Shown: positions 47,625-58,309 of the stretch, piece after piece
How the letters are laid out: the number at the start of each line of letters is the position of its first letter
Numbering within the stretch: the stretch's first letter is position 1
Assembly: GCA_009760855.2 (NCBI GenBank)
Contig: WPIO01000202.1
Span: 122,001 to 186,000, forward strand
DNA length: 64,000 nucleotides
Source of the DNA: Cristatella mucedo
Lineage: Eukaryota; Bryozoa; Phylactolaemata; Cristatellidae
Reading direction: 5' to 3'
Position numbers and translations under genes: made by a program
Notes under the pieces: model-generated
The model's input: only the letters and a program-made list of their open reading frames with translations
The model's database searches: none
What the model was told of the DNA's origin: nothing

Positions 47625-48435
47625 ATGTAATGTAATGTATCTCCGTCAGTAACTCCACAAAGTCATAAAGAACATGTGGGTGTTACGCAGGAGAGTTTTG
47701 CATAGTGCACTCACAGCCTAAGCAGCTTTCGGTACGCATTCGGTAGCCAACAGACTTCGTCTCACGCAACAAAGAGAAAGTGGGAAGCATAGCAGAGTTA
47801 GGAGAGCAGTAGAGCTAGTGAGTAGCATAGAAGTAGCAGCTCAGGACCGCTGAAAAAGATGTGCCATAGTCGGCAGTTGGAGAGTAAATGTCGTTGCGTA
47901 AGAATTGTGGAAGCGAGTTCCACAGTCTAGGACCTGCAGAACTAAAGCTTCTGTCGCCAACTGTCTTTAAGCGGAGGAATGGGACAGCTAATTTATTGTC
48001 AACACAGGACCTGAGGGCGCGAACAGGCTGAAACTGAAGCAGCAGTTCAGCTAGGTATGAAGGAGCCAAGCCGTGGCGGGCCTTGTGGGTCAGCGTAAGA
48101 ACTTTGCTCTGTATCCTTTGCTCAACCGGCAACCATCCTAGCTCTTTCAGCAAAGGAGACACGTGCTCAAACCGCTGGGACTTGAAGACCAGCCTTGCAG
48201 CCATATTCATAGTCCGCTGTAGTGGCATAATAGCTTTCTTTGGTAGCCCAGCCAAAAGGGAATTACAATAATCAAGCCGAGACAGAACTAAAGAGCTAGT
48301 TAAATTTTTTACAAGCCACCGTGGGAGACAGCTTCTAATCTTGGATAGGGATCGGATGTGATGGCTAGCTGTAGAGGCAGTCTTCTGAATGAAGCTTTTG
48401 AAATTGAGGCAGCTGTCGAACACGACACCTAGATT
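47625..48435 (-). mobile_element. LINE family 2, well-preserved 3' copy
   Basis: The minus frame 47815-48453 (212 codons) reads RFVQRNLGVVFDSCLNFKSF, STASHHIRSLSKIRSCLPRW, LDYCNSLLAGLPKKAIMPLQ and SYLAELLLQFQPVRALRSCV, then a 3' UTR ending in an ATTAC-type repeat near 47630. It covers the C-terminal third of the reverse transcriptase and is 5' truncated. It is the best reference copy of the family here. Confidence 0.94.
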
Positions 48436-49583
48436 ACGTTGAACGAAACGCAACGCCTTTATGTAACTTTTATGATGAGGGGCTTCGTTCGCGAATGACC
48501 CTGTGTATGTACCGGGTCATTAGCATAATATTCACGTGATCGGTAGTGTTCGGTAACTTAACAGAAATAGCTCGTGCAGCTACTTTAATCCACCACCCTG
48601 CAAAGTCGTATTTACTGCAGCTCCCGATTCAGGCCAATTTTTCTTTATGCTTAGAGGTCGTGACTTTGTCCAATTGCTGTGCATCAACAATTTCTTCTAA
48701 GCGATTAACTGCTTTTCATCAAAGAAAAGCTTCGCGAATGTTTCGCTCGGATTTTATACCTTTTTTACTTTTTTTTTACTTTTGTCAATTTCGCTGGCTT
48801 GCATTATTTTCATTTTTTCCGCCTGGTCCTAGCCATTTAAGAAACCCGAGAAATGCTGGGGACGACCGATGGTTTTTATCGACAACAAGGTCAAAGTCAG
48901 TGTTTCTAGCGGCTAGTCTACGCAGCAATCGGGGCTTTTTGGCTAGCAAAAAGGAACCGGGTGACCGGCTGGCCTTATCAGGTCACTAGAAGCTTCTAAG
49001 CCATGTAGGTTAATCGCTGCAGTAGGAAACTGGGCAGCAGGGGAGGAACTTCGGCATTCTTTGGGCGGTCACAACAAGGTCAAAGAGCGAGTATCACAGT
49101 AAGGTCAAAGAGCAAAAGTGTCTCGCCTCTGCTAGAAATAGATTCCGCGAATGTCTGTAACCCCGGATCATTGATTCCCCTGCAGTGAGCTGCAAAAGGC
49201 CTTGATAGAGATTTACCTATTTTAGGGTGCAGGACAAATAATCAGTTATCATTGATACTATTATTATCTTAACTGTTAATTGCCGGACAAAAAATAATAC
49301 CAGGAGGATCTTGAGTCCATAACATTTTCAATTGGTTGAATTACTTTTCTAAGCTGCATTACTGTTAGATTCCATTCGCAATGGTAAACGAAGAAGCCTC
49401 TCATGAAGCGGTTTTGGCTAAATGCAAGTATAATAGGTAAACGAAGCGACTGTACCCATTTTAGGTGCGGCAGACATGATATTTGTGGCTGTTTCAGGTG
49501 GCCACTGATTTACATTCGCCTATAGCTATCGTCTCTGCAAGTTGGCCTCACAGCGAATCAAGCTTTTACCCAAAAATAGAGTC
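48436..49583 (+). other. Unassigned; upstream flank of the Ig-like gene
   Basis: Pyrimidine-rich in part (48760-48830). A 147-codon plus frame at 48546 lacks recognisable features and I do not call it. A hairpin-tail trace lies at about 49205-49235. Confidence 0.35.
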
Positions 49584-49674
49584 ATGCACCTAATCGGCTT
49601 CATTCTGTTGGAGTTTGTTGTGAGACGTGGTTCTGCGCAGCTGCCGTTTCGAACTCAGGCTGTTATGGCAACAG
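49584..49674 (+). CDS. Candidate first exon of Ig-like gene: signal peptide
   Basis: The ATG at 49584 opens MHLIGFILLEFVVRRGSAQL, then PFRTQAVMAT. The hydrophobic core (LIGFILLEFVV) followed by a small-residue site (GSA|QLP) looks like a cleavable secretion signal. It ends at ACAG|GTGAGA in phase 1, the phase typical of exons that precede Ig domains. Its link to the Ig-like exons downstream is inferred from strand, distance and matching phase. Confidence 0.45.
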
Positions 49675-50169
49675 GTGAGATAAATCGCGAAGGTAATCCA
49701 GAGCTCGCAGGTAAGCAAGAGCGGGCTTCCGCTCAGCCTCGTAGCTCGCCTTTAGCAGCACTTTCACTTTCACTTGGCTGCATCGCATTTGGGAAGAGAG
49801 CTGATCACGTGATGCATGCTTTTGGGTTTCGGCCAATTAGCTATTGGGCTCGTTAGGACACCAAAGTATTGAAACTGTCCGAGTAAACAACCGGGCAGGT
49901 GTTGCATGATTGATGGCCTTATGGTTTTTCACCCGCTTTCATTCCAACCAAAACTGCCAGTTGCTCACGTGAGTCGAACCGACGATATCGGCTCTGAAGG
50001 CTGGTACTTCGGCAGCTGTCCCTTTCTTCGAGAAAGCTAATGGCTGCTGGATGACGTAGCAGTCGTCGCCGCTCGATCAATGACGTAGTCGGACAGCGCA
50101 GCTTAAGTCCATTCGCTTTGCACCGTGAACGTACTGCGCCCGTTCAAGCTCTCGGCTACGGCGTTATAG

Positions 50170-50319
50170 GCAAGCCACTAGCTGAGGTCTCGGATATAAG
50201 ACTAACTACGGGAGCCAATCTCAAGTTGATTTGCCGCTGGAACGGAGGCCTGCCAGCATGGTCGCTCAGCACAGACCTGAGTAATCTCAGCTCCGCCGTC
50301 GACTTGACCACACTGCCTG
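50170..50319 (+). CDS. Candidate Ig-domain exon, first half (domain 1)
   Basis: Acceptor GGCGTTATAG, phase 1; donor CCTG|GTAATG, phase 1. It encodes KPLAEVSDIRLTTGANLKLI then CRWNGGLPAWSLSTDLSNLS. The pattern P-L-x-x-V-S...G-x-x-L-x-L-x-C-x-W fits strands A', B and C of an Ig fold, with the B-strand Cys and a following Trp. The frame stays open to 50453, so the 3' boundary could differ. Joined to 51805-51960 it places 64 residues between the two Cys, normal for an Ig domain. Confidence 0.5.
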
Positions 50320-51530
50320 GTAATGGCGCTGCTTACGCGCTGCCACCTGTCACACAGTCGGAGTTACGCAAGGTTTTAGCAGTGCTCTCCATTTCTAGAG
50401 AGAATAGCTTGAGGGTATCATTTCGCAGTCAATCACGGGATGCCGCATATTGAAGGGCCGCCATATTGAGTCGCCAAGGTATCATTATAAAAGCTGCCAG
50501 CTCGGACTAGCGTGAGCAGGTACCAGGTTTTGCTCTCTGGCTCCAAATAATGCATTGCAATTACTGAGCGTCTTATGGATAGCGCAAATAATGACGCAAA
50601 ACGTAGATGTGTTGAAAGAAAGCTCTATTTGCAATTGCCTAGTCGATTGGAGTATCTTGTTCGTGGTTTTTCTGGCACTCGAACGGTACTGGTGATTACA
50701 TGGAGGCTTTATCTCATATCTATCACCTCCTGCCTTTGTTTTCTAAGTCAAGGTTTCCTAAGTCAAGTGCTCACACTTCTCCTCTTAAATGAGGCCGTTG
50801 AATCAGCTGAGAGTAAAATGTCTCACTGTAGTTTCCCACCTCCCGATTGTCCCATGTCCAACCGGTCGATCCTGGTCTTCAGGTCCTTCATCTGTCCTCT
50901 TTAGAAAATCTCACCTTCAATACAAAAGAGCACAGTCAGGGCCACCGGTGAGTAGGAACTCATTGAAACATTAACTTGATCTGTTAGCTTAGTAAGTGTC
51001 CACTTGCAGGACTGGCAATTTGATTCCTAAATTAGCACAAGCCTATCAGTTGACTCGTGAAGCTCGATGAGTATTTAATTCTCAGGGGATCATAAGTACG
51101 TGAGCAGCATACGCTATTATTCAACTTAAAAGGCCTCGAGGATGGATCCATTGAATAGTCACGCTCAAATAATAGCTCCGCTTCAACGGCTTAACTATTG
51201 GCCACAGGTGAGGCATGTATATTAATGTCAGGCGCTTGGTTAATAGCAACAGCAGTAGCCCCAGGCGCACACATCATCCCTTTCCCATTCGAAATAGATT
51301 TCCTAGTCCACCAGCGTAGCTGGGGAGGAGGCGGCGCCCGCAGTTGAAAATTCATGCAGCCATTGGCTCCCGGCGTTCTCTTATTCTGCCTGCTCAGGCT
51401 CTGCCAGCTCTGTCCAGCGGTTTGTCGTTCGGGCTCTGTCAGGATATTAATTTAACGCGAGCAAGCTCTGACCGGCTTGCATGCGGGAGAACTATATGAC
51501 AGCCACTAGCAGGAATCGCACAACAGCTAT
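50320..51530 (+). other. Intron of the Ig-like gene, unassigned
   Basis: No repeat or exon supported. A 109-codon frame at 50575 has no recognisable motif. Confidence 0.3.
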
Positions 51531-51788
51531 GTCACTGAGCGCTCAGACCTTTGATTGCATAGGCTATCAATTAATGCACTGAGTCACTGAGCGCTCAGAC
51601 CTTTGATTGCATAGGCTATCAATTAATGCACTGAGTCACTGAGCGCTCAGACCTTTGATTGCATAGGCTATCAATTAATGCACTGAGCGCTCAGAGCTCA
51701 GACCTTTGATTGCATAGGCTATCAATTAATGCACTGAGTCACTGAGCCCTCAGACCTTTGATTGCATAGGCTATCAATTAATGCACTG
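51531..51788. repeat. 52-bp minisatellite, 5 units
   Basis: Units start at 51531, 51583 and 51635, exactly 52 bases apart (GTCACTGAGCGCTCAGACCT and TTGATTGCATAGGCTATCAA in each). Two further, slightly altered units follow. Unit identity is near perfect, and each contains the palindrome TGAGCGCTCA. Confidence 0.95.
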
Positions 51789-51804
51789 TCGCTGACTATT
51801 TTAG

Positions 51805-51960
51805 GTTTCCGGATAACGAGTACAACTTTTTGTCCTAGCAGCATAGCTGGATTTTGCCGCGAGCGGACATTCGAAGCCACGTTTCAACCAAATCTGGCTG
51901 GCATGTACACGTGCAATGCTGTCCGTGCAGAGCCATTCCTAATCGTGTGGGTCAATGAGA
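51805..51960 (+). CDS. Candidate Ig-domain exon, second half (domain 1, YTCNAV)
   Basis: Acceptor GACTATTTTAG, phase 1; donor GAGA|GTAAGG, phase 1. It encodes RERTFEATFQPNLAGMYTCN then AVRAEPFLIVWVNE. L-A-G-M-Y-T-C-N-A-V is the D-x-G-x-Y-x-C signature around the F-strand Cys, with Ala replacing Asp. A second acceptor at 51841 would shorten the exon. The 52-bp minisatellite ends only about 17 bases upstream, so the branch-point region may lie in the repeat. Confidence 0.6.
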
Positions 51961-52104
51961 GTAAGGGCTCGCCGGCTGAGCTGATCGCTGTCTGATTGGC
52001 CGCTTTCACTTGTGATCTCTGACCTTTGCTTGAATTGACTAGCCCCATCAAGTTTTTGTTGCTTTGTCAGCTGCGATGGTCTGATTTGCCCATTACAGAA
52101 ACAA

Positions 52105-52290
52105 TAATCACGATAATTATACAATCGTTTAGAACTTTCAGGGAATTAATTCTCTTTCCTGGCAATTTACATATGCTGTAATGGAAGCTCGACAGCGTGG
52201 TTAAGAGTAACATGCAAAGTGTCAGCATGTACAATATGGTTGTAAAATGCACAGGGTCTAATGTAAAATGTACTAGTAAAATGCACAGCA
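52105..52290 (-). mobile_element. LINE family 1, decayed 3' UTR
   Basis: AGGGAATTAATTCTCTTTCC then AACATGCAAAGTGTCAGCAT match the tail and 3' UTR order with heavy change. Confidence 0.5.
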
Positions 52291-52377
52291 CTCATAATAA
52301 CAAAAATGAGATTATATTAATTTTTAATTAAGGATATTATAATAGCGAGAGAAAGAGAAATAGAGAGAAAGGGTTAT

Positions 52378-52385
<8 letters not shown>

Positions 52386-52432
<47 letters not shown>
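52386..52432. repeat. (GA)n microsatellite
   Basis: GA repeats preceded from 52343 by degenerate GAGAAA units. Confidence 0.94.
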
Positions 52433-52436
<4 letters not shown>

Positions 52437-52501
52437 TTAAGATAGGGCTAATATAAGATTGTGTACGCATTTACCTTGTGTGGAGAGTGAATGCACAATC
52501 A

Positions 52502-52603
52502 TGTGTGTGTGTGTGTGTGTGTGCGTGCGTGCGTGCACATGCATGTCTTTGTATATGTGTGTGTGTGTGTGTGCGTGTGTGCGTGCGTGCACATGCATGT
52601 CTT

Positions 52604-52658
<55 letters not shown>

Positions 52659-52668
52659 GTGTATACAT
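52502..52668. repeat. (GT)n microsatellite with duplicated insert
   Basis: A GT array interrupted twice by the same GCACATGCATGTCTTTGTAT segment, so a unit of about 70 bases is itself duplicated. Confidence 0.94.
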
Positions 52669-52797
52669 ATTGTAATGCAGCGCTACGCCACGCGCGGCTT
52701 TATGGATCTTCTGCAGCACAGCCGCAATCGCATTGGCTGAATTCTGAAGGCAACTTAGTGTAACAGTATGCCTGCACAGTCGTAGCTAAGGCGTGCA

Positions 52798-52872
52798 CAG
52801 TAATAATATAATAATAATTCACTTGATAAAGCGCCCTCAGAGAACTTAATCTCTCTCTAGGCACTTTACACA
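52798..52872 (-). mobile_element. LINE family 1 tail
   Basis: ATTCACTTGATAAAGCGCCC, AGAGAACTTAATCTCTCTCT, AGGCACTTTACA: the hairpin tail only, near consensus. Confidence 0.85.
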
Positions 52873-53284
52873 GTCGTAGCTAAAGCGTGCACAGTCGTAG
52901 CTACAGCCCGTTTACTGTGGTTACTGAGCGTCTCGAATATCTGGATCGTTCGGCCGTTTTTTCAGAACTCTGTAAGACCAGAACCTCAACATGGCAACAG
53001 GACTAGGACACAGAAAGGAGAGGGTCGGTAGTCAAAGGCAAGATAGTCTGCAATTGATGGTAACAGAGTCTAAATGCGGCGGGGTTTCTAGACAAGAATG
53101 AAGACTCCTTAATTTTAATCACGACATTTTAAATAAATGAAACTGATTAAAAGCTTGGCGATGAAACAAAGGCGTATCTGCTTGAAGAAGTAGAGCAAAG
53201 ACAGCTGCTTGCTGGCTGGTGCTTCCTTCGGATAATAATCAGCATTTGAATCAGCCGCACAATTCGGTAGTCTAACGAGTTCGG

Positions 53285-54060
53285 TTGTATCAAATATTTT
53301 AGTTTAAGGAGGTTGGCCAAAATCCACGATCGAACATCTGCAAGGCTTCAGCATTCAGCTTATCAGTCGCTGCAGCAGATTCGATTAAAAAAATAAAATT
53401 AAGGTATCGTCAGCATAGGTGTTTATTCTCAATCCACAGTTTCAACCCAGACGTGACTTAAAAAACCGACTTAGAAGTAATAGCCAATCAGATGGGCCCG
53501 GATCAATTTTCTTAGAGGGTCTGTATAAATGGAGATCGGCAGAGACCGAGAATGAAGGACCCTTGTGGAAATCCAAAGGGGACCTCTGACCTATGTTTAA
53601 CTTTACTGGTCTGCCGAGTAAGATGCGACCACGACGCGACGCCGATTGACCCTGATAGGAAAAGCACGATTCTAGTAGCATCCGTGTCTCGGCAGTCAAA
53701 TCTTTTGTTTCTCTTTATGATCATAAAAGCACATTTTACTAAGAGCCATCCAGCACAGCTGATGGATCAAGCATTGTGGGGGCAATAGCGTTACTGTCAC
53801 TGTTGCTGCTTAGTCTCTCGTTGATCACACGAAGTAGAACTGCTTTTTACTGGGGTTGTGTGTGTGAATTTCGATTGAAATTCTTTTGCATAAGTCTTTT
53901 CCACCCAATGTGTTCTAACAGCTGCTTAGCGACAATTGTTTCAAGAATCTTGGAAAAAAGTAAGATGGGAGACTGGACGATGTTTTTCTCGGAACTCTGA
54001 ATCCAATTCAGGCTTTAAAAGTATAGGTCGAACGATGACTGATTTGAAAGAATTTGGAAC
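53285..54060 (-). mobile_element. LINE family 2, reverse transcriptase N-terminal fragment
   Basis: The minus strand reads, with frame breaks, FKSVIVRPILLKPELDS, KILETIVAKQLLEHIGWKRL and later the palm region with FGFPQGSFILGLC (GVPQGS mutated). It covers a more N-terminal part of the reverse transcriptase than other copies. It ends about 280 bases before a candidate Ig exon. Confidence 0.78.
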
Positions 54061-54341
54061 AACCCTGTGTCACGAACAGCATTAAACACTTGAGAGTCGT
54101 GGCTTGAGTAAATTCTCCATCGGTGATATAGAGCAGATTTTAAAGGCCGAGTAAAAATTAAAAAAACCCAGAATTGGCACCTGGTTGACTGAATTTTAGA
54201 ATTTGTGCCGACCATCGGCAACTGCATGCACGACGTGGTGTTGTCATCCTCAGTATTACTTCTGTGTAGCTTAATGTTGCCACGCCACGCACTGTAAGGT
54301 ATGTCGCAGAAGCTGAAGCTCACTTCCTTATCATTTACTAG

Positions 54342-54456
54342 CTGTGACAGTGGATCAACCTCTGGTGAGCCAGAGTGACTTTGGTAAGCCGCTGAACCTG
54401 ACCTGCAACCTAAGCCTCTTACCAGCGACGGTTTCATACGGCCGACAGGTGAAATG
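54342..54456 (+). CDS. Candidate Ig-domain exon, first half (domain 2)
   Basis: Acceptor CTTATCATTTACTAG, phase 1. It encodes VTVDQPLVSQSDFGKPLNLT, CNLSLLPATVSYGRQVKW. G-K-P-L-N-L-T-C with V-K-W downstream is a textbook Ig B-to-C strand pattern and resembles the 50170 exon. The donor is either ATG|GTAAGC (phase 2, end 54456) or CAG|GTGAAA (phase 0, end 54448). The gap to the next piece is then only about 45-55 bases, a very short intron. Confidence 0.6.
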
Positions 54457-54492
54457 GTAAGCGCTGCAAGTGCTCCGACGTAGATATGAGAG

Positions 54493-54646
54493 GATTTCAA
54501 TTCAACCAGCCCAGAAATGTGGGACCCCAAGCGTAGCGCTACCAGTGCTGCTATTCCTTACCGCAAAACGCGACGCGTATCGGTGAAGCCCTCGGAGCCT
54601 TGGAGTACGTGGCCAGTGACCTATAAGTGCCGTACTAATCAAGCAG
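54493..54646 (+). CDS. Candidate Ig-domain exon, second half (domain 2, YKCRTNQAG)
   Basis: It encodes DFNSTSPEMWDPKRSATSAA, YRKTRRVSVKPSEPWSTWPV and TYKCRTNQA, leaving at GCAG|GTAGCG in phase 1. V-T-Y-K-C fits the F strand, and Cys-to-Cys spacing to the preceding exon is about 59 residues. The start is uncertain: 54493 fits a phase-0 intron, 54510 a phase-2 intron. Confidence 0.5.
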
Positions 54647-54857
54647 GTAGCGCCTACAGCAGAACCTCCATCTCAGCTCCTCCGCCGCGGAATTGTGCAT
54701 GCTTTCAGCTGTGTAACACTGCAAACATTTGGGAATGGTTGAATAAAAGTACTTCAGTCCTCCTTCCACCTAGAATATCATAACTCTCCTGTTGCAGATG
54801 TGCCTACCTATCCACAAAGACGCTGAAATGTGCCGCACAAATTGGCAGCTATAACAA

Positions 54858-55037
54858 TAATAATACTAGCCGATTTAATAGCCTCTTTTTGTTTAGCGAC
54901 AGGAGAGCCTTGAAGGCTATCACCACCGCTTGCAGTGGCAATAAAGGATCGCCCACCACAGGATTCGAACCCACAACCTCGGGGGCGAGGTCGTGGAAAG
55001 CAACCGCTTTACCTAGTAAGCCATTACGGCTCACCAT
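54858..55037 (-). mobile_element. SINE family B
   Basis: AGCCGATTTAATAGCCTCTT, GCAGTGGCAATAAAGGATCG, GGATTCGAACCCACAACCTC and GTAAGCCATTACGGCTCACC. A complete copy in the Ig-like gene. Confidence 0.92.
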
Positions 55038-55254
55038 GCATGATGTTCTTGAACTTCGCAGCTGCCATCTAGCGGCTCATTCTCTCAGACCGAATCTGCA
55101 ACTCTCCATAGAGCAGAGCACCGAGTCTGGAAGCATCGTCATTCAATTTCAGGTCCCTTAACTCTCTCATTTCGGCTTAAAAAATTTGAAGAACTTCTTA
55201 CCCTGTCCGATTCTCATCTCCAGCTCCTTTGTTTGTTAAGCTGTGTGTCTCAAT

Positions 55255-55560
55255 GACGTGAACTCCTGTAGAGATCGTGAGGTCAGTTGGTAAGCTCCAT
55301 GAACTCTGGAAATCCCTCACAACTATGTCATGACATCCACAGACTTGACATCTAAAAAAGGTTAAAAGTCACATGTCACCTGTCACATGTCCTTTGCTCA
55401 ATCCTTATCAATAGCATTTCGATGACTTAGGAGTACTAAAATTGTGCACTGTATTATAGCTAATTGATGCAAGCGCTTCCTTACCAGCAAGTGCATATTG
55501 TGGCTGAAATGAGATTTAGTTCTCTTAGGGCGGCGTATACATGCGTTGTTAATATCAGGC
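55255..55560 (+). mobile_element. LINE family 1, decayed 3' end
   Basis: CTCTGGAAATCCCTCACAAC tracks AWNSLPT, then GACTTGACATCTAAAAAAGG tracks DLTTFK. A hairpin-tail trace with GAGATTTAGTTCTCTTAGGG lies at 55508. Confidence 0.5.
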
Positions 55561-55942
55561 GCTTCTAAAGCTCATCAAAAGGCATCTTTTTTAAGGACTT
55601 GTGGAGGCATTTAATGGATCCTCAATAGTGGCTTAATAGCGACTTAATGCTAAATTATATTCATACCTGCGCATCGAAATGGCTTCTGCACAGAGAAATA
55701 CCAGCAATACAAAGTGCGATAAGCATAAATGCTGGGCACTGATTGGGTGAGACACGTCTCCGGTAGTGAGGGGGAAGGTCGAGGACTGGCTTCTGTGGTA
55801 TAAAGGGCAGAGCACTGGCGAGAGCTACTCCAGATCATTGCTGAGCGGCTCCAATCGCAATGCTAGCTGGGGCAGTTCTGGAGGCTTTGGCTGTCATTGT
55901 GACTGCCTAGACGTAGGATCCGATAATCCTTCGAGATAGCAA

Positions 55943-56102
55943 AATATAATTCATTTGTATAGTCTCAAGAGAACTTAATCTCTATTCAGGTGATTAGCAT
56001 ATGCCACAGGGCTCGAGCTCGCGACGTCGGCCATCAAATGCATTCACTTTGACCTCAGTCGGGGTGAGCACCTGAATCACTGGGCCAAACCATCTCGCGC
56101 AC
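55943..56102 (-). mobile_element. SINE family A
   Basis: TATAATTCATTTGTATAGTC, AGAGAACTTAATCTCTATTC, GGGCTCGAGCTCGCGACGTC and GAGCACCTGAATCACTGGGC. Complete, in the Ig-like gene. Confidence 0.88.
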
Positions 56103-56354
56103 GTAGGAAGGGGCGTAGCCTGCGATACCCGGCTTTCGCTACGGCACGTTTAGATCCGCTTCCAGAGTGAAAGCCAGTGAAACTTGATGAATGGATTATA
56201 AAGCACCACGACACCAGCAGACCAGAATTAATGGGGCTACCGGTCTGCTAGTGACCACAGTTCCTCTTCGTACCTGATTTGACATACTGTATAGGTTACC
56301 GAGTGAGTAATACAGCGGCAGGCAATACAGTGAAAGCTTTCAGATTGAAAAGGG

Positions 56355-56407
56355 CAGCGATGGCCGCCTTCAGCGCCGGCCGCCTTCAGCGATGGCCGCC
56401 TTCGTTG
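56355..56407. repeat. Short GCC-rich tandem repeat
   Basis: Three imperfect copies of CGATGGCCGCCTTCAG. The flanking 56240-56650 sequence is unassigned. Confidence 0.8.
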
Positions 56408-56743
56408 ATTCCAGTGGTTCATATTGATCTCCAACTGCAGTGCGTGTGATGTCTCGTGGCGTTCCAGATGAGTAGTAACCAGCCAAAACACTGAGCTTGT
56501 CATAAACCAGAGGAAGACGTACCGAGGAGTCTCAGAACATCTTTACTACTGATAATCCCTCACATTATGAAGAAGGCGGGATGTTGCTTCTCCCTAAACG
56601 TCAACCTTGACGTTTCATCACAGACAGATAGATACCAGACAGATACTGCCTTGACGGCCATGATCGTGGTTAAGACTAGCAATTTATTAGAATAGCAGCT
56701 TGTCTGATTTGTTGATGCGAGTATTGTTTGACATTCTCCCTAG

Positions 56744-56916
56744 CGGCAATTTTGCGACACCACGCAGAACACCGAAGCGGGCTCACGGAAGTTTATTCAT
56801 ACGGACGCTGCAGCAGCGGGCCAGAACACGACTGCTCTACCCGGCGTCCTCGACGTAACTCTTCGGGCCTTTGCCGCCCGTTACTTAAATATCGTTACCA
56901 TAGATCACAACAGCCC
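56744..56916 (+). CDS. Possible extracellular-domain exon
   Basis: A good acceptor (TTTGACATTCTCCCTAG) opens a frame reading QFCDTTQNTEAGSRKFIHTD then LPGVLDVTLRAFAARYLNIV, ending near CCC|GTAAAT in phase 2, which fits the next candidate exon at 58107. All three frames are largely open here, so this is weak. The A-R-Y-L-N-I ending loosely recalls beta-sandwich lectin or F5/8-type domains, but I do not claim one. Confidence 0.28.
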
Positions 56917-56974
56917 GTAAATCGAAGGTAGTCATAATCTCTGCTGGCCCATAAATCACTTTAAGCCAGAAACT

Positions 56975-57735
56975 ATGTATCTCCGTCAGTAACTCCACAA
57001 AGTCAAAAGGACCATGTGGGGGTTACGCAGGAGAGTTTTGTAGAGCTCACTCACAGCCTAAGCGGCTTTCGGTACGCATTCGGTAGCCAACAGACTTCGT
57101 CTCACGCAACAAAGAGAAAGTGGGAAGCATAGCAGAGTTAGGAGAGCAGTTGAGGTAGTGAGTAGCATAGAAATAGCAGTTCAGGACCGCTGAAAAAGAT
57201 GTGCCATAGTCGGCAGTTGGCGAGTAGATGTCGTTGCGTAAGAATTGTGGAAGCGAGTTCCACAGTCTAGGACCTGCAGAACTAAAGCTTCTGTCGCCAA
57301 CTGTCTTTAAGCGAAGGAATGGGACAGCTAATTTATTGTCGACACAGGACCTGAGGGCACGAACAGGCTGAAACTAAAGCAGCAGTTCAGCTAGGTACGA
57401 AGGAGCCAAGCCGTGGCGGGCCTTGTGGGCCAGCGTAAGAACTTTGCTCTGTATCCTTTGCTCAACCGGCAACCATCCTAGCTCTTCCAGCAAATGTGAC
57501 ACGTGCTCAAACCGCTGGGACTTGAAGACCAGCCTTGCAGCCATATTCATAGTCCGCTGTAGTGGCATAATAGCTTTCTTTGGTAGCCCAGCCAAAAGCG
57601 AATTACAATAATCAAGCCGAGACAGAACTAAAGAGCTAGTTAAATTTTTTACAAGCCACTGTGGGAGACAGCTTCTAATCTTGGATAGGGATCGGATGTG
57701 ATGGCTAGCTGTAGAGGCAGTCTTCTGAATGAAAA
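56975..57735 (-). mobile_element. LINE family 2, well-preserved 3' copy
   Basis: The minus frame 57374-57793 reads STASHHIRSLSKIRSCLPQW, LDYCNSLLAGLPKKAIMPLQ and LLEELGWLPVEQRIQSKVLT. Very similar to 47625-48435 and cut at nearly the same 5' point (TCTTCTGAATGAA). In the Ig-like gene. Confidence 0.93.
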
Positions 57736-58106
57736 CTAGCCGTAAGAGGAATAATAACGCAATAAATCCTATTGACCCATAAACCGCTAACATCTCGCAA
57801 AGGCTACAGCGACTTTCGGCTGATTAGTGACATTGCTAACATGCGCCTAAATTGAATTGCACGCAGCTGAATTATTTTCTTAAGCAAGGCTAATAAATAT
57901 GCTGTACCTTCGTCCGTTTTTTTTCTGGTGCGATAGAATCTGAAAGATCATGCACTAAACAGAATGAAAAACATTTAAATTTATCATCGGGACTGCTCAT
58001 AGCTTCGTAAATAAGTTACTAAACAGCCGCGTAGCTGTATGGAAGGTTTGCTTGCTGCTGATGAAATCGCTTCCGGTTGTAACCGTCAGTCACGGCTTTT
58101 TAACAG

Positions 58107-58309
58107 GTACATGTCCAACTGCACACAATCGCTGGTAGACGTTAGCACGTGTTGTCCGAGCGACTACTTGGTAGATCCTGGTACTAGTCCAGGCCCGGCG
58201 AGCTTACTTATTCGGAACTACAGCTCCAGTCGAGACAGCGTCTGCCTTCGGTGCATGATCAAAGTAGATAACTTCAGTACAGAATTGTATGGCGATACAA
58301 GGATTTACG
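58107..58309 (+). CDS. Candidate Ig-like exon (second half, domain 3)
   Basis: Acceptor GGCTTTTTAACAG, phase 2; donor TTACG|GTATGT, phase 1. It encodes YMSNCTQSLVDVSTCCPSDY, then PGPASLLIRNYSSSRDSVCL, then RCMIKVDNFSTELYG. S-L-L-I-R...R-D-S-V-C-L-R-C fits Ig strands E and F, with extra Cys residues. N-glycosylation motifs (NCT, NYS, NFS) support an extracellular location. The matching first half was not identified with confidence. Confidence 0.45.

Noticed and set aside
47246-47652. Overlapping plus and minus frames with Ser/Leu and Arg/Glu runs
   Set aside because: Products of a CT microsatellite and a truncated SINE.
48546-48989. 147-codon plus frame with a hydrophobic stretch
   Set aside because: No recognisable domain, start context or splice partners; the hydrophobic part comes from a T-rich run.
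51531-51788. CRISPR-like regular repeat
   Set aside because: Units are directly abutting 52-mers with no unique spacers, in a eukaryotic gene; it is a minisatellite.
52459-52763. Cys/Val and Thr/His repeat frames
   Set aside because: Products of the GT microsatellite.
55062-55155. Exon-like frame reading LRPNLQLSIEQSTESGSIVI
   Set aside because: It has a fair acceptor, but the phase required by the preceding Ig exon meets a stop, so I could not place it in the gene.
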